Source of the DNA: Streptomyces decoyicus | GTDB taxonomy: Bacteria; Actinomycetota; Actinomycetes; Streptomycetales; Streptomycetaceae | Direction of reading: 5' to 3' | NCBI RefSeq assembly: GCF_019880305.1 | Contig: NZ_CP082301.1 | Location: forward strand, 7,378,001-7,442,000 | Length of the DNA stretch: 64,000 bases | Program-made: the position numbers and the translations under genes | Part shown: piece after piece, positions 7,194-14,917 of the stretch | Numbering within the stretch: position 1 is the stretch's first letter | Layout: each line of letters opens with the position of its first letter | The notes under the pieces: model-generated | Told to the model about the DNA's origin: nothing | Databases searched by the model: none | Seen by the model: only the letters and a program-made list of their open reading frames with translations

Positions 7194-9301
7194 GCGAGCA
7201 GCCCGGCGACAAGCCATCGGACCGTCCTCAGGACGACACCGACCCGGCGGACGGCAAACAGGAGCAGACGAACGACGAGCACACTGAAACGGAGGATGAC
7301 CGCCCGCAGGACCCCTGGGCGGCCCGGCGTGATCTGTACGAACACGTCCCGGCCGCCGTCGGCGGCAGCCTCGTCGGCGGCGATCAGACCGGGGTCAGCG
7401 GGGGCAGCGTAGGAGGCGACGTTGTCCTCGGCACGAAGGTGGAGCACCACTACCGCTTCGGCGCTACCACCCACATCTCCGGAAACATTCCCCCTGCCGA
7501 ACTCGACCAGCTGGCACAGGAGTTCGCCGGATACGAGGAACTCGTGCACCTCCTGCGCGACCGGCTGCGGGAGGAGCGGGTCCTCGTGCTGTACGGCGCG
7601 CCCTTCACCGGCCGTCGCAGCGCCGCCCTGATGCTGTTGCGCTCCCTGGATGCCGTGCCCGTACGCGCCATCGACCCCAACACCCGGCCGACCGCGCTGA
7701 TGGACGAGGTCAACGGCGATCAGCACGGCTACCTCGTCAGCGATCTGGTGACGGGCAGGGAGAACCCGCTGCGCGACATCGACCTGTGGGCCGTGCGGGA
7801 CGTTCTCCGGAAGAAGGGTGCCTATCTGGTCATCACCGTCGACCTGCTCGCGATCCTGCGGGGCGTCGACGCCGTCTCGTGGCAACCGCCGTCGCCTCAG
7901 GCGGTGCTCCGGTCACATCTGCACGCCCTGGTGGATGACCCGCCGAGGGAGCGCGAGCTGCTGGCGCTGGATCTCTCCCGGGAGTTCCTCGACCGGGACG
8001 ACCACCAGCTGCGGGAGGCGGCACAGTTCGCGAAGGCCCTGGCCGGGCACGCGGACGGCACGATCACCCGGGAGAAGCTGGCGGGCGTCGGCCCGGAGCT
8101 GGTCCGCGAGCAGGTCAGGGAATGGTTCGGGGACGACGAGACCCTTCTCCGGGACAGGGCTTTCCTCATCTCCCTGGCGGCGTTCGACGAAGCCGCCTAC
8201 GCCCTGACCGCGGAGCTCAGCGACACCCTGTACGCAGAGTTCCAGAGAACCGAGGACGCCGGGAGGGAGCCCCAGGTCGGCATCTTCGGGACGTCCATCA
8301 CCAAACGCCTGCGACTGGCCCGAGCCGTCGAGTACCGGAAGGAGGAGCACACCGAGTGGGGCCCCGTGTTCCAGCGCATGGCCCGATTCCAGGAGCCCAG
8401 AGCAGCTGTCGAGGTCCTCCGCGAGGTCTGGACGAGTCACCCCTCCGCGCGGCCTGCTCTGCTCGCGTGGCTCCGGAAGCTCGCACAGGACGGCCGGCCG
8501 TTGGTACGCACCCGCGCCGCGGTGACGGCCGCGGTGCTCGCCCAGACCGACCTGCCGTCGGCGATGGCACTGCTCATCGAGGGCTGGGCGAAGTCGAAGG
8601 TGTATCGCGACTGCCTCGTCGCCGCCAACGCCCTCGCGACGGCGCATGCCATCGGTGCGCCGAACATCCCGCAGATCCTCCGCTCCTGGTGCGACGAGGA
8701 GGCCGGACCACGGCTTCGCTGGACAGCCATCCGGGCCTACGCCCTGGTGGGCGCCAGGATGCCCGACGAAGCGCTGAAGGCGTTGGCGGAAGCCGCTCGC
8801 ACCGGGGACGACGAGCAGGAGGCGCAGCACATCGCCGAGTCCGCCGCGCTGCTGCTGAGCGACGAATCGGCGCCGGTGCGCAGCCGGCTGCTGCGGGGCC
8901 TGCTCGACATCCTCCGGGACGGGCCTTCCGGCCGCCGACTGGCGCTGCACGCATTCGTCCTGGCCTGCACCCGCGCCGACGGCAGACTGATGCTGCGGTG
9001 GTACGCGGCTGCCGCCTCAGCGGGCCCGGCCGAGGAGGCGCAGCAGCTGTCCCTGCTGTGGCGGACAGCCTTGGGCGATCTGGGGTACACCGCCGATGCG
9101 TTGAAGGCGCTGGCCGGCTGGGCTCGTGAGGCGGACGGCGATCCGCAGGCCGAGCGGGAGCTGGCGATGCTGCTTCCGACGCTGGTCGGCTCCGACGAGG
9201 ACCGAAAGCGCCTCGATCACATGCTCCTGACCCTGCGTGGTCGCCGCGGGAGTGCGGATGCCCCACCCGCGGTGGCCAACCGTCTGCGGGGCGTGCTGTG
9301 A
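7190..9301 (+). CDS. STAND/NLR-like protein with N-terminal Gly/Val motif and helical repeats
   Basis: 703 residues. An acidic disordered N-terminus (1-50) is followed by a Gly/Val motif (VGGSLVGGDQTGVSGG, then SVGGDVVLGT) nearly matching the tail of the upstream cyclase. Next comes a P-loop-like segment, VLVLYGAPFTGRRSAAL (about 131-147), in which the usual GK[ST] is GRRS, so nucleotide binding may be altered. The C-terminal 350 residues are Ala/Leu-rich helices of HEAT/TPR character. The order motif-NTPase-repeats is that of NLR-like bacterial conflict proteins. It starts inside the cyclase stop codon, so the two should be made together. Effector action is unknown. Confidence 0.65.
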   Translation: MSEQPGDKPSDRPQDDTDPADGKQEQTNDEHTETEDDRPQDPWAARRDLYEHVPAAVGGSLVGGDQTGVSGGSVGGDVVLGTKVEHHYRFGATTHISGNIPPAELDQLAQEFAGYEELVHLLRDRLREERVLVLYGAPFTGRRSAALMLLRSLDAVPVRAIDPNTRPTALMDEVNGDQHGYLVSDLVTGRENPLRDIDLWAVRDVLRKKGAYLVITVDLLAILRGVDAVSWQPPSPQAVLRSHLHALVDDPPRERELLALDLSREFLDRDDHQLREAAQFAKALAGHADGTITREKLAGVGPELVREQVREWFGDDETLLRDRAFLISLAAFDEAAYALTAELSDTLYAEFQRTEDAGREPQVGIFGTSITKRLRLARAVEYRKEEHTEWGPVFQRMARFQEPRAAVEVLREVWTSHPSARPALLAWLRKLAQDGRPLVRTRAAVTAAVLAQTDLPSAMALLIEGWAKSKVYRDCLVAANALATAHAIGAPNIPQILRSWCDEEAGPRLRWTAIRAYALVGARMPDEALKALAEAARTGDDEQEAQHIAESAALLLSDESAPVRSRLLRGLLDILRDGPSGRRLALHAFVLACTRADGRLMLRWYAAAASAGPAEEAQQLSLLWRTALGDLGYTADALKALAGWAREADGDPQAERELAMLLPTLVGSDEDRKRLDHMLLTLRGRRGSADAPPAVANRLRGVL

Positions 9302-9371
9302 GGTGCCGCCTCTCGTCTGCGGTCACGGGCCGCGAAGTTTCGGAACACCACTGAGTGAGGAGAGAGGAACC

Positions 9372-10493
9372 ATGGCGGACCTCCGTCGCGAACCCGACTG
9401 GCACCAGGGCGCAGACCGGCACAGCGAGCTGGTCGACCCGGTATTGACCGTGCGCCAGTTGTCCCGGTTCGACCACCGCAGGGGATACAGCCGGATCGAC
9501 AACGCGTTGGTATTCACCATGGACAAAGGGGAGTTCGAGGTCTACCTGCCGCCCCACCGGCCGACGCGCTCCCTGTTCACCGCGACGCGGTACACCGCGG
9601 TCTACGAAGTCGACATGGGGGTGCACGCCTGCACCGTGTCCCTGCTGTTGCCCAGCGACAACGATGCCTTCGACTTCACCGCCGAGGTCGAGCTGACGTG
9701 GCAGGTATCCCGGCCGCAACGGTTCGTGGCCAGCGGAGAACGGGACGTGCCCGCTCTCCTGAGGCGCCGGCTGGAACAGCTGATGTACCCGGTCAGCCGC
9801 GGTTTCCAGCTCGACCGGAGCGCGGACGCCGAACGCGCCGTGTACCAAGTCCTCGCCAGAGCGGGCGATGTGGGGGAGGAGGCGGGGCTGCGCACGTCGT
9901 ACGCCGTGCGGCTCAGGCTGGACGACGCGGCGATCGGCCACCAGCGGGAGCTCCGCCGGATCCGGTACAGCGACGAACAGCTGGGACTGTCGCACGACGT
10001 GGCGATGCGGGAAGACCGGCTCAGGGCGGAGCGGCATGTGGAGCAGGCCCGGCACGATCACGAACTGGTCATGCTGCAGGGTCGTCAGGAGGAGGAAGCC
10101 AGGGAGCTGGAGGCGAAGAAGGTCGACTACTACGAGTACTACCTCCAGCACGGCGGCGTGGCGATGTGGGCCCTGCACCTGGCACAGCACCCGGAGGATT
10201 CCCGGCTGGTCATGGAGAACCTGCAGAGGGACCAGCTGCAGCTGATCCGGAGCCAGTCAGAGGTCGCCCTGCAGGTGCTGAAGGAAGGGAATCCGGAGGA
10301 CTACCAGCGTGCGGGACTGAACAAGCAGGCCGTGGAGATTCTGGAGGGGCTCCTCGCACGTAACTTGCCCGGTATCGATTCTGCTCCCTCCGCATCGGGC
10401 TCCCTGCCCTGGGCCGGGCCCCCCGGCACTCCGGTGCATTTCCACAAGCAGCGGGACGGGTCGTCCGCCGACAGCACCGAGGAGGGGCGATGA
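9372..10493 (+). CDS. SPFH/Band-7-like coiled-coil protein
   Basis: 373 residues, no signal peptide or clear membrane span. Residues about 60-200 resemble an SPFH (prohibitin/stomatin) fold: YEVDMGVHACTVSLLLPSD, DFTAEVELTWQVSRPQRF, then ALLRRRLEQLMYPVSRGFQL. A charged helical coiled coil follows (HQRELRRIRYSDEQLGLSHD and RQEEEARELEAKKVDYYEYY) and ends in a Pro/Ser tail. Start ATG 9372 has GAGGAGAGAGG upstream. It lies 70 bases after the STAND gene and overlaps the membrane-effector gene by 4 bases, so it belongs to the operon. A scaffold or membrane-association role is a guess. Confidence 0.55.
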   Translation: MADLRREPDWHQGADRHSELVDPVLTVRQLSRFDHRRGYSRIDNALVFTMDKGEFEVYLPPHRPTRSLFTATRYTAVYEVDMGVHACTVSLLLPSDNDAFDFTAEVELTWQVSRPQRFVASGERDVPALLRRRLEQLMYPVSRGFQLDRSADAERAVYQVLARAGDVGEEAGLRTSYAVRLRLDDAAIGHQRELRRIRYSDEQLGLSHDVAMREDRLRAERHVEQARHDHELVMLQGRQEEEARELEAKKVDYYEYYLQHGGVAMWALHLAQHPEDSRLVMENLQRDQLQLIRSQSEVALQVLKEGNPEDYQRAGLNKQAVEILEGLLARNLPGIDSAPSASGSLPWAGPPGTPVHFHKQRDGSSADSTEEGR

Positions 10494-10996
10494 GCAGTGA
10501 TGGTGTGCACATTCCGACGGTGGGAGCCCGGCTGCTCACGGAGCTGCGCTCCGAGACAGCTCGTGCGGACAGCAAGGCGTCGCTGCTTCTGGGGGCCATG
10601 AGCATGACGGTGAGCCTGCTCGGTGGACTGCTCGCGGCTCGAGGATGGTCATTATCCGGGCTCTCCGCCCCGGGGAGCGTGCTGTTGTGGGTGGCCATGG
10701 CTGCTCTGGCCGGCGCACTGGGATGCCTGCTCCTCGCCGTCCTGCCCCGATACGGCACCAGCCGGTGGTCTCCGGGGCGGCCGTTGACGTACTTCGACGA
10801 CATCCGCCGTGCCGCGGAGTGCGGCCGGCTCGCCGAGGCCCTCGCCGTCACCGAGGCACACCAGGCCGACGGAGTACTGGAGGCGCTGGCCCAGAACAGC
10901 CGCATCGTCGGTGCCAAACACCGGTGGATCCGCGCCGGTCTGGCTGCCTACTGCGCGGGCGTGGTGCTTCTGCCCATCGCGGGGCTCGGCGGCTGA
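10490..10996 (+). CDS. Pycsar effector-type (DUF5706-like) membrane protein
   Basis: 168 residues. The N-terminal sequence ARADSKASLLLGAMSMTVSL leads into a first membrane helix (about 30-50). A second follows (about 62-84), then a soluble loop of about 60 residues, then the helix near KHRWIRAGLAAYCAGVVLLP. A-D-x-K-A-S before TM1 and a late K-x-R-W-I-R before the last helix fit the DUF5706/PycTM layout, a membrane effector gated by cyclic pyrimidine nucleotides in Pycsar. Start and SPFH stop overlap as ATGA. A class III cyclase in the same operon supports the call, but DUF5706-like proteins are divergent and this was not searched. Confidence 0.6.
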   Translation: MSSDGVHIPTVGARLLTELRSETARADSKASLLLGAMSMTVSLLGGLLAARGWSLSGLSAPGSVLLWVAMAALAGALGCLLLAVLPRYGTSRWSPGRPLTYFDDIRRAAECGRLAEALAVTEAHQADGVLEALAQNSRIVGAKHRWIRAGLAAYCAGVVLLPIAGLGG

Positions 10997-11065
10997 ACGC
11001 ACCGCGACAGCATGCTTCTTACCGCGTCGTCATGATCCGGCCGTATGCCGAGACAGGAATCTCTC

Positions 11066-12259
11066 ATGACCACCCCCTTCGACTCCGCCCACCCCGGCCG
11101 CATTACCCTGCCCGAAGCTCCGGCTTATCCGGCTGCTGTTCCCTTTCCCTGCCCGTGCTGTCCGGACGCAACAATTCCGCCTGCACCGCCCTACCCGGGC
11201 AGCGCGACGGCGTCCGAGGCCGCTCACCCCGCCGGGAAGCCGGAACAGCGGTCCGGTTCCGAGAAGCGCGCGCCGCAGGAGGGTCTCGGCCGCCGTGGGC
11301 GTGTGCACCTCGCTAAACGGCAGCGGGGCATCGACGCCACGGCTGCGGGCCAACTGCTGCTGCAGCTGCCCTCGTTCCTCGTCAGCCTGGTGATCGTGGC
11401 GACACTCTCCCACCTCCTGTTCCCCGGCATGGACTGGTTGGGGGTCCTGCTCTGGCTCGCTTCAGGTGCCATGGCGTTTCACCGACCCACCGAGAGAGCC
11501 CTGGCCCGTCATCTGCTGAACCTCCGTCACCCCACTTCGAGGGAGTTGAATCGGCTGGAACCGCTGTGGCGGGAGGTGACGGCGCGGACGGGTGTAGAGG
11601 GCCGCGCCTACGAGCTGTGGATCGAGGACAGCGATCACCTCAACGCCCTGGCCGCGGCGGGTCACATCGTGGGCGTCACCCGGTTTTCACTGGAGCGTCT
11701 GTCTGATGGTCAGCTGGCCGCCGTCCTCGCTCATGAGCTGGGGCACCACGTCCGCGGTCACGCGTGGTCCTTGATCCTGGGGCAGTGGTATGCGGTTCCG
11801 GGGCGGTTTGCGTGGGCCGCTGTGCGGAGGCTGATCCGGCTCGTCACCGTCGTGGGCCGTAGGCGCATGAGCCTCTGGGGTGCAGTGCTGCTTCTTGCGG
11901 TAGGCGCAATCGTGCTGGCGGTCGCATGGGAGTACTGGTTCCTCACCCTGACGCTGGTGGCCACTCCGTATCTCCTCGCCGCCGTGACCCGTCGGACCGA
12001 ACTGAGGGCGGATCACCATGCGGTAGCGGCTGGATTCGGGCCGATGCTCGCCGAGGTGTTGCACATGATGCAGGCGGCGGAAGGGGAGGGCGGCCATGCG
12101 ACGACTTCCGCTCTTTCCGGGTGCGGCAAGACGGTTGCGATTGACCCGAGAACCGCCGCTCGCGGCGGTAGGCGGAGTTTTTCGGGCAAGCTCCTGTCCT
12201 CGCACCCTGACTACTACACGCGCCTACACCACCTGGCGCCGTATCTGGAGCGGCGATGA
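11066..12259 (+). CDS. M48 (HtpX-like) membrane zinc metallopeptidase
   Basis: 397 residues from ATG 11066 (ATG 11045 is an alternative). A long Pro/Ala N-terminus is followed by two hydrophobic segments (QLLLQLPSFLVSLVIVATLS and WLGVLLWLASGAMAF), then the zinc motif HELGH (His223-His227), another membrane stretch and the third-ligand region RRTELRADHHAVAAG. This is the M48 layout with the catalytic site facing the cytoplasm. It closes the operon 69 bases after the membrane effector. M48 peptidases occur in bacterial conflict operons, so a regulated proteolytic effector is plausible. Housekeeping membrane quality control is the alternative. Confidence 0.8.
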   Translation: MTTPFDSAHPGRITLPEAPAYPAAVPFPCPCCPDATIPPAPPYPGSATASEAAHPAGKPEQRSGSEKRAPQEGLGRRGRVHLAKRQRGIDATAAGQLLLQLPSFLVSLVIVATLSHLLFPGMDWLGVLLWLASGAMAFHRPTERALARHLLNLRHPTSRELNRLEPLWREVTARTGVEGRAYELWIEDSDHLNALAAAGHIVGVTRFSLERLSDGQLAAVLAHELGHHVRGHAWSLILGQWYAVPGRFAWAAVRRLIRLVTVVGRRRMSLWGAVLLLAVGAIVLAVAWEYWFLTLTLVATPYLLAAVTRRTELRADHHAVAAGFGPMLAEVLHMMQAAEGEGGHATTSALSGCGKTVAIDPRTAARGGRRSFSGKLLSSHPDYYTRLHHLAPYLERR

Positions 12260-12420
12260 ATCTGCTCCAAGTCGGATCCTGGGGTTGTGCTGCCGCCACA
12301 CCTTTGCGGGGCCTGGTCGAAAAGTGGGCCATGACCTGCAAGTTCTCTCGCTCTCGTCCGCCCTGACGTGATTCACGATGACATATCACGTGAAGGGCGC
12401 GATCGGGTGCCTTGACGGAC

Positions 12421-12492
12421 GCCTTAACAGAGCTTCGCGGATACAAATCGCGACATGTAAACCGTCAGGTCCGTCTGTCGTTCATCGGGTAG
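12421..12492 (+). repeat. Degenerate yjbQ 3'-end copy (boundary of units 1 and 2)
   Basis: GCCTTAACAGAGCTTCGCGG leads into a yjbQ tail that decodes, allowing for one lost base, as D-T-N-R-D-x-V-N-R-Q-V-R-L-S-F-I-G-stop, with TAG at 12490-12492. The final ten codons are in frame. It lies about 160 bases after the M48 gene, immediately preceded by an inverted repeat (TTCACG ... CGTGAA, about 12371-12393). This is the most decayed of the three free copies. Confidence 0.6.
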
Positions 12493-13019
12493 GTCTGCGT
12501 CTGCCGTCACAGTGGGAGTGATGTCCGGCCGCACCAAGTGAGAGAGCCCCAGCTCTGGGCAGGGCCGGGCGAGCGGTCCCGGCAGCGACGTACGCCTGGG
12601 AGGATGTCACCCGCGAGGAACTCGGTGACAGGCCCGTAGTGCCGGACGAGCACGACGGCCACTGGGGAGTGTTCGCCTGTCACCCGAAGCTGGCCTTCGT
12701 CGCCGACCTCCAGTGGCGCCGCCAGTTCTCCTGGGCCGCTGGCGGCCGAGGAACTTGCCCTTCACCTCGCCATCCGCGACGGGGGAGACCGCGGGGGCGA
12801 AGGCAATGACATGGGTGACGACGGGAGGCTGCCCACTCACCGTGACGACTGGTGTGCCTGGACGCTGGCCCGGCGCCAGGAACTCCTCGGCCGCGCTTGA
12901 CGCGACCTGGCCGAACGAGCCGTTCCGCCGGCGAGTGCCGGCCGAGGGCGCCCGGAGAATGAAGGCCCGCCACCGCGTGAAGCAATGACGGGCCTCGATC
13001 TCTCAGTGAGCCCTGCGAC
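12493..13019 (+). pseudogene. Decayed coding sequence, no intact gene
   Basis: No open frame is convincing, but two plus-strand pieces in different frames look protein-like: DVTREELGDRPVVPDEHDGH and GVFACHPKLAFVADLQWRRQ at about 12600-12720, then AEELALHLAIRDGGDRGGEG and CAWTLARRQELLGRA to about 12898. They read as one hypothetical gene broken by a frameshift. Family not recognised. The last 100 bases hold a GGCCCG/CGGGCC hairpin that could terminate the DUF6221 gene on the other strand. Confidence 0.35.
12964..12982. repeat. 19-bp repeat, second copy at 13561-13579
   Basis: GGCCCGCCACCGCGTGAAG occurs exactly at both positions, bracketing the DUF6221 gene. The bases that follow are also partly alike. 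At the first position it can pair with CGGGCC as a terminator stem. A duplicated terminator from a lost neighbouring gene is the simplest reading. Confidence 0.6.
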
Positions 13020-13385
13020 CTATGCCCGGACGGAGCGACTGAGCCTCTGGTCCGGCCCGGCTTCCTCCTCGTTCGACTCCCACTCAGGCCGGAAGTCGGG
13101 GTGTGCGGCGTATGCCGCAACAAGGTGGCGGAGCGGGAACGCAGTCGCAGAGAGCGCAATCATGGCGGGACCGTGAACCATGAAGTCGTCGTGTTCTGCG
13201 TCCTGCTGCATCCGCTCCACGAAGCCCAGGACACCTCGTTTGGCGGCGACATCGGCGAGAACCCGGGCCTTCAGCCCTGCGGTGTCCTCGGCCGCGCCGG
13301 GCTTCACGGCCTGTGCTGCAGCTTCGTCCTCGTCAATACGAGCCTGGAGGAAGTTCGTCAGGCCCGCGACTTCATCATTTCTCAT
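13020..13385 (-). CDS. DUF6221 family protein
   Basis: 121 residues. It opens MRNDEVAGLTNFLQARIDED and continues with VLADVAAKRGVLGFVERMQQ and PLRHLVAAYAAHPDFRPEW. This matches the short acidic Streptomyces proteins annotated DUF6221, which are frequent on plasmids, prophages and integrated elements and have no known function. Start ATG 13385 has a GAGGGGG ribosome-binding site. It stands alone between decayed sequence and jetD, reading in the same direction as the Wadjet operon but downstream of it. Confidence 0.72.
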   Translation of the reverse strand: MRNDEVAGLTNFLQARIDEDEAAAQAVKPGAAEDTAGLKARVLADVAAKRGVLGFVERMQQDAEHDDFMVHGPAMIALSATAFPLRHLVAAYAAHPDFRPEWESNEEEAGPDQRLSRSVRA

Positions 13386-13768
13386 CGGTGGTGCCCCCTC
13401 GGTTCATAGCTGAAGGGAGCATCATGCCGGACAGGTCTGCTTCTGCAACGTCACCCGAGGGGGGCACGGTCACCTCGGCTCCATGGACCGCTCGGAGAAA
13501 GACCTTGCCGGCTCGAGGCGACCTGCTCGGAGTTGGGCTCCTGTTCCATGAGCGCGAAAGGGCCCGCCACCGCGTGAAGGGGTGACAGGTCCTCGGTCTC
13601 TGTGCGGATCAGACAGGGGCGCCCGAAGGGCGAGTGCGCTGGCGTGTTGATCGAGACTGCGGCGGGAGAAGCATCATAGAGATGATCTATGACTGAGTAC
13701 TAGTCTGCAGCTACGCCTATCGTCCGCACCTCTTCTGATGGACCGCTGATGTCTGTCTTCCTGTTTCC
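13386..13768. other. Intergenic stretch between jetD and DUF6221
   Basis: No supported gene on either strand. A 53-codon plus-strand frame from ATG 13424 has a GGGAG ribosome-binding-like site but low protein likelihood. It ends in ARHRVK, as does another weak frame ending at 12988, because both run into the 19-bp repeat. Confidence 0.4.
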
Positions 13769-14917
13769 TCAGCGGATATCCACGTACCAGTCCGTGCTGC
13801 GGCTCAAGAAGCGGTATCCCACCCATTCCTGGGCGAGCCGTTTTCCCTCGGCGAGGAGGCGGATGACTTCACCTCGCTGCGTTGTGGGGAGCCAGTCTGC
13901 TAGTTCGGCGGCCTCCGCCAAGCTAGCTGGTGCTTCCTTTGCCGCGTGGGGGCGACCAAGGGCTAGAAGCGCTTCGTACAGCACCTTGGTCGGCTGTACG
14001 GGGGGAAGGCCCAGTCCCAGGGACGTGCGCGATGCGCTGAGCGGGATCCGTACGCCGCTAAGGTCCAAGTCGCCGAAGTAGCGGATCTCGGAGATGCGGT
14101 GTTCTGCAGTGATGGCCCGGACCGAGGCCCGGAAGGTGCCGCCCAGGCCCCAGGCGACGTAGCCAAGGCGGTGGTGGACGGGCAGGCACTCGACGATGGA
14201 CCACCAGGTAGTCGAGTTCTCGACGACGAGCAGGATGTCGCCGGTGCCGACGCGGCGGTAGTGGCCGTCGGCCTCCTCCAAGGGGAAGGTCTCCGTGAGC
14301 AGCGGCGGCGGTGGACGGAAGGTCCTCAGGACGGTGTCGAGCCGTTCGGGGTCGGAGAAGAGGATTCCGGATTTCAACTCGTCGAATGTCTTCTCCGGCA
14401 TGGGGAAGTCGGTCTCTGACCCGAAGGTCGCGAAGATCTCTAGGACCCGTTCGCGGATAGGCACAGCGAAGAGATCGGGGTCGCTCTTGAGCCACAGGTT
14501 GATGGCTATGTAGGCGGCTCGCTGCTTGGGGGTGGCTCGGCGCCACTGGTCCGCTAGCCAGTGCAGTTCGTGGTGCCAGCGAGGCATGGGTTCCTCGACG
14601 CGGGCCGGGCGTGCCTCGGGTAGGAGCCAGATCTTGACGGGTAGGGAGATCTTCTCGGGCGTTCGCTCTTGGAAGCCCTTGATCAGGCCGTGCCCTTCCA
14701 GGGTGTCCAGGCAGTGGACGAGTACAGCCTGCTCGAAGTCCCCCTCGGGGTTGCGGTTGCGGATGGCCTGGAACGCGGCCCATACGGCGTCCAGCGGGAT
14801 CTGGATCTTTCCGCTGCTGCCGCGTCGGTTGTCCTTGGCCCACTGTCGCAGACGGGTGATGAGTTCGCGTTCGCGTCGCGGCAGTTTCACCTTCCTGGGC
14901 TGGGCCTCCTGCGTCAT
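13769..14917 (-). CDS. jetD: Wadjet JetD-like Toprim-fold nuclease subunit
   Basis: 382 residues. The N-terminal 200 residues are helical, with winged-helix character. The C-terminal part carries Toprim landmarks: an acidic strand GDILLVVENSTTWWSIVECL (Glu of VEN) and the DxD strand RYFGDLDLSGVRIP. A terminal helix ends near LAEGKRLAQEWVGYRFL, where JetD proteins usually have a Glu-rich motif. JetD is the nuclease that cuts plasmid DNA trapped by the SMC complex in Wadjet. Its ATG overlaps the jetC stop by 4 bases (ATGA). Family placement rests on motif, gene order and size. Confidence 0.75.
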   Translation of the reverse strand: MTQEAQPRKVKLPRRERELITRLRQWAKDNRRGSSGKIQIPLDAVWAAFQAIRNRNPEGDFEQAVLVHCLDTLEGHGLIKGFQERTPEKISLPVKIWLLPEARPARVEEPMPRWHHELHWLADQWRRATPKQRAAYIAINLWLKSDPDLFAVPIRERVLEIFATFGSETDFPMPEKTFDELKSGILFSDPERLDTVLRTFRPPPPLLTETFPLEEADGHYRRVGTGDILLVVENSTTWWSIVECLPVHHRLGYVAWGLGGTFRASVRAITAEHRISEIRYFGDLDLSGVRIPLSASRTSLGLGLPPVQPTKVLYEALLALGRPHAAKEAPASLAEAAELADWLPTTQRGEVIRLLAEGKRLAQEWVGYRFLSRSTDWYVDIR

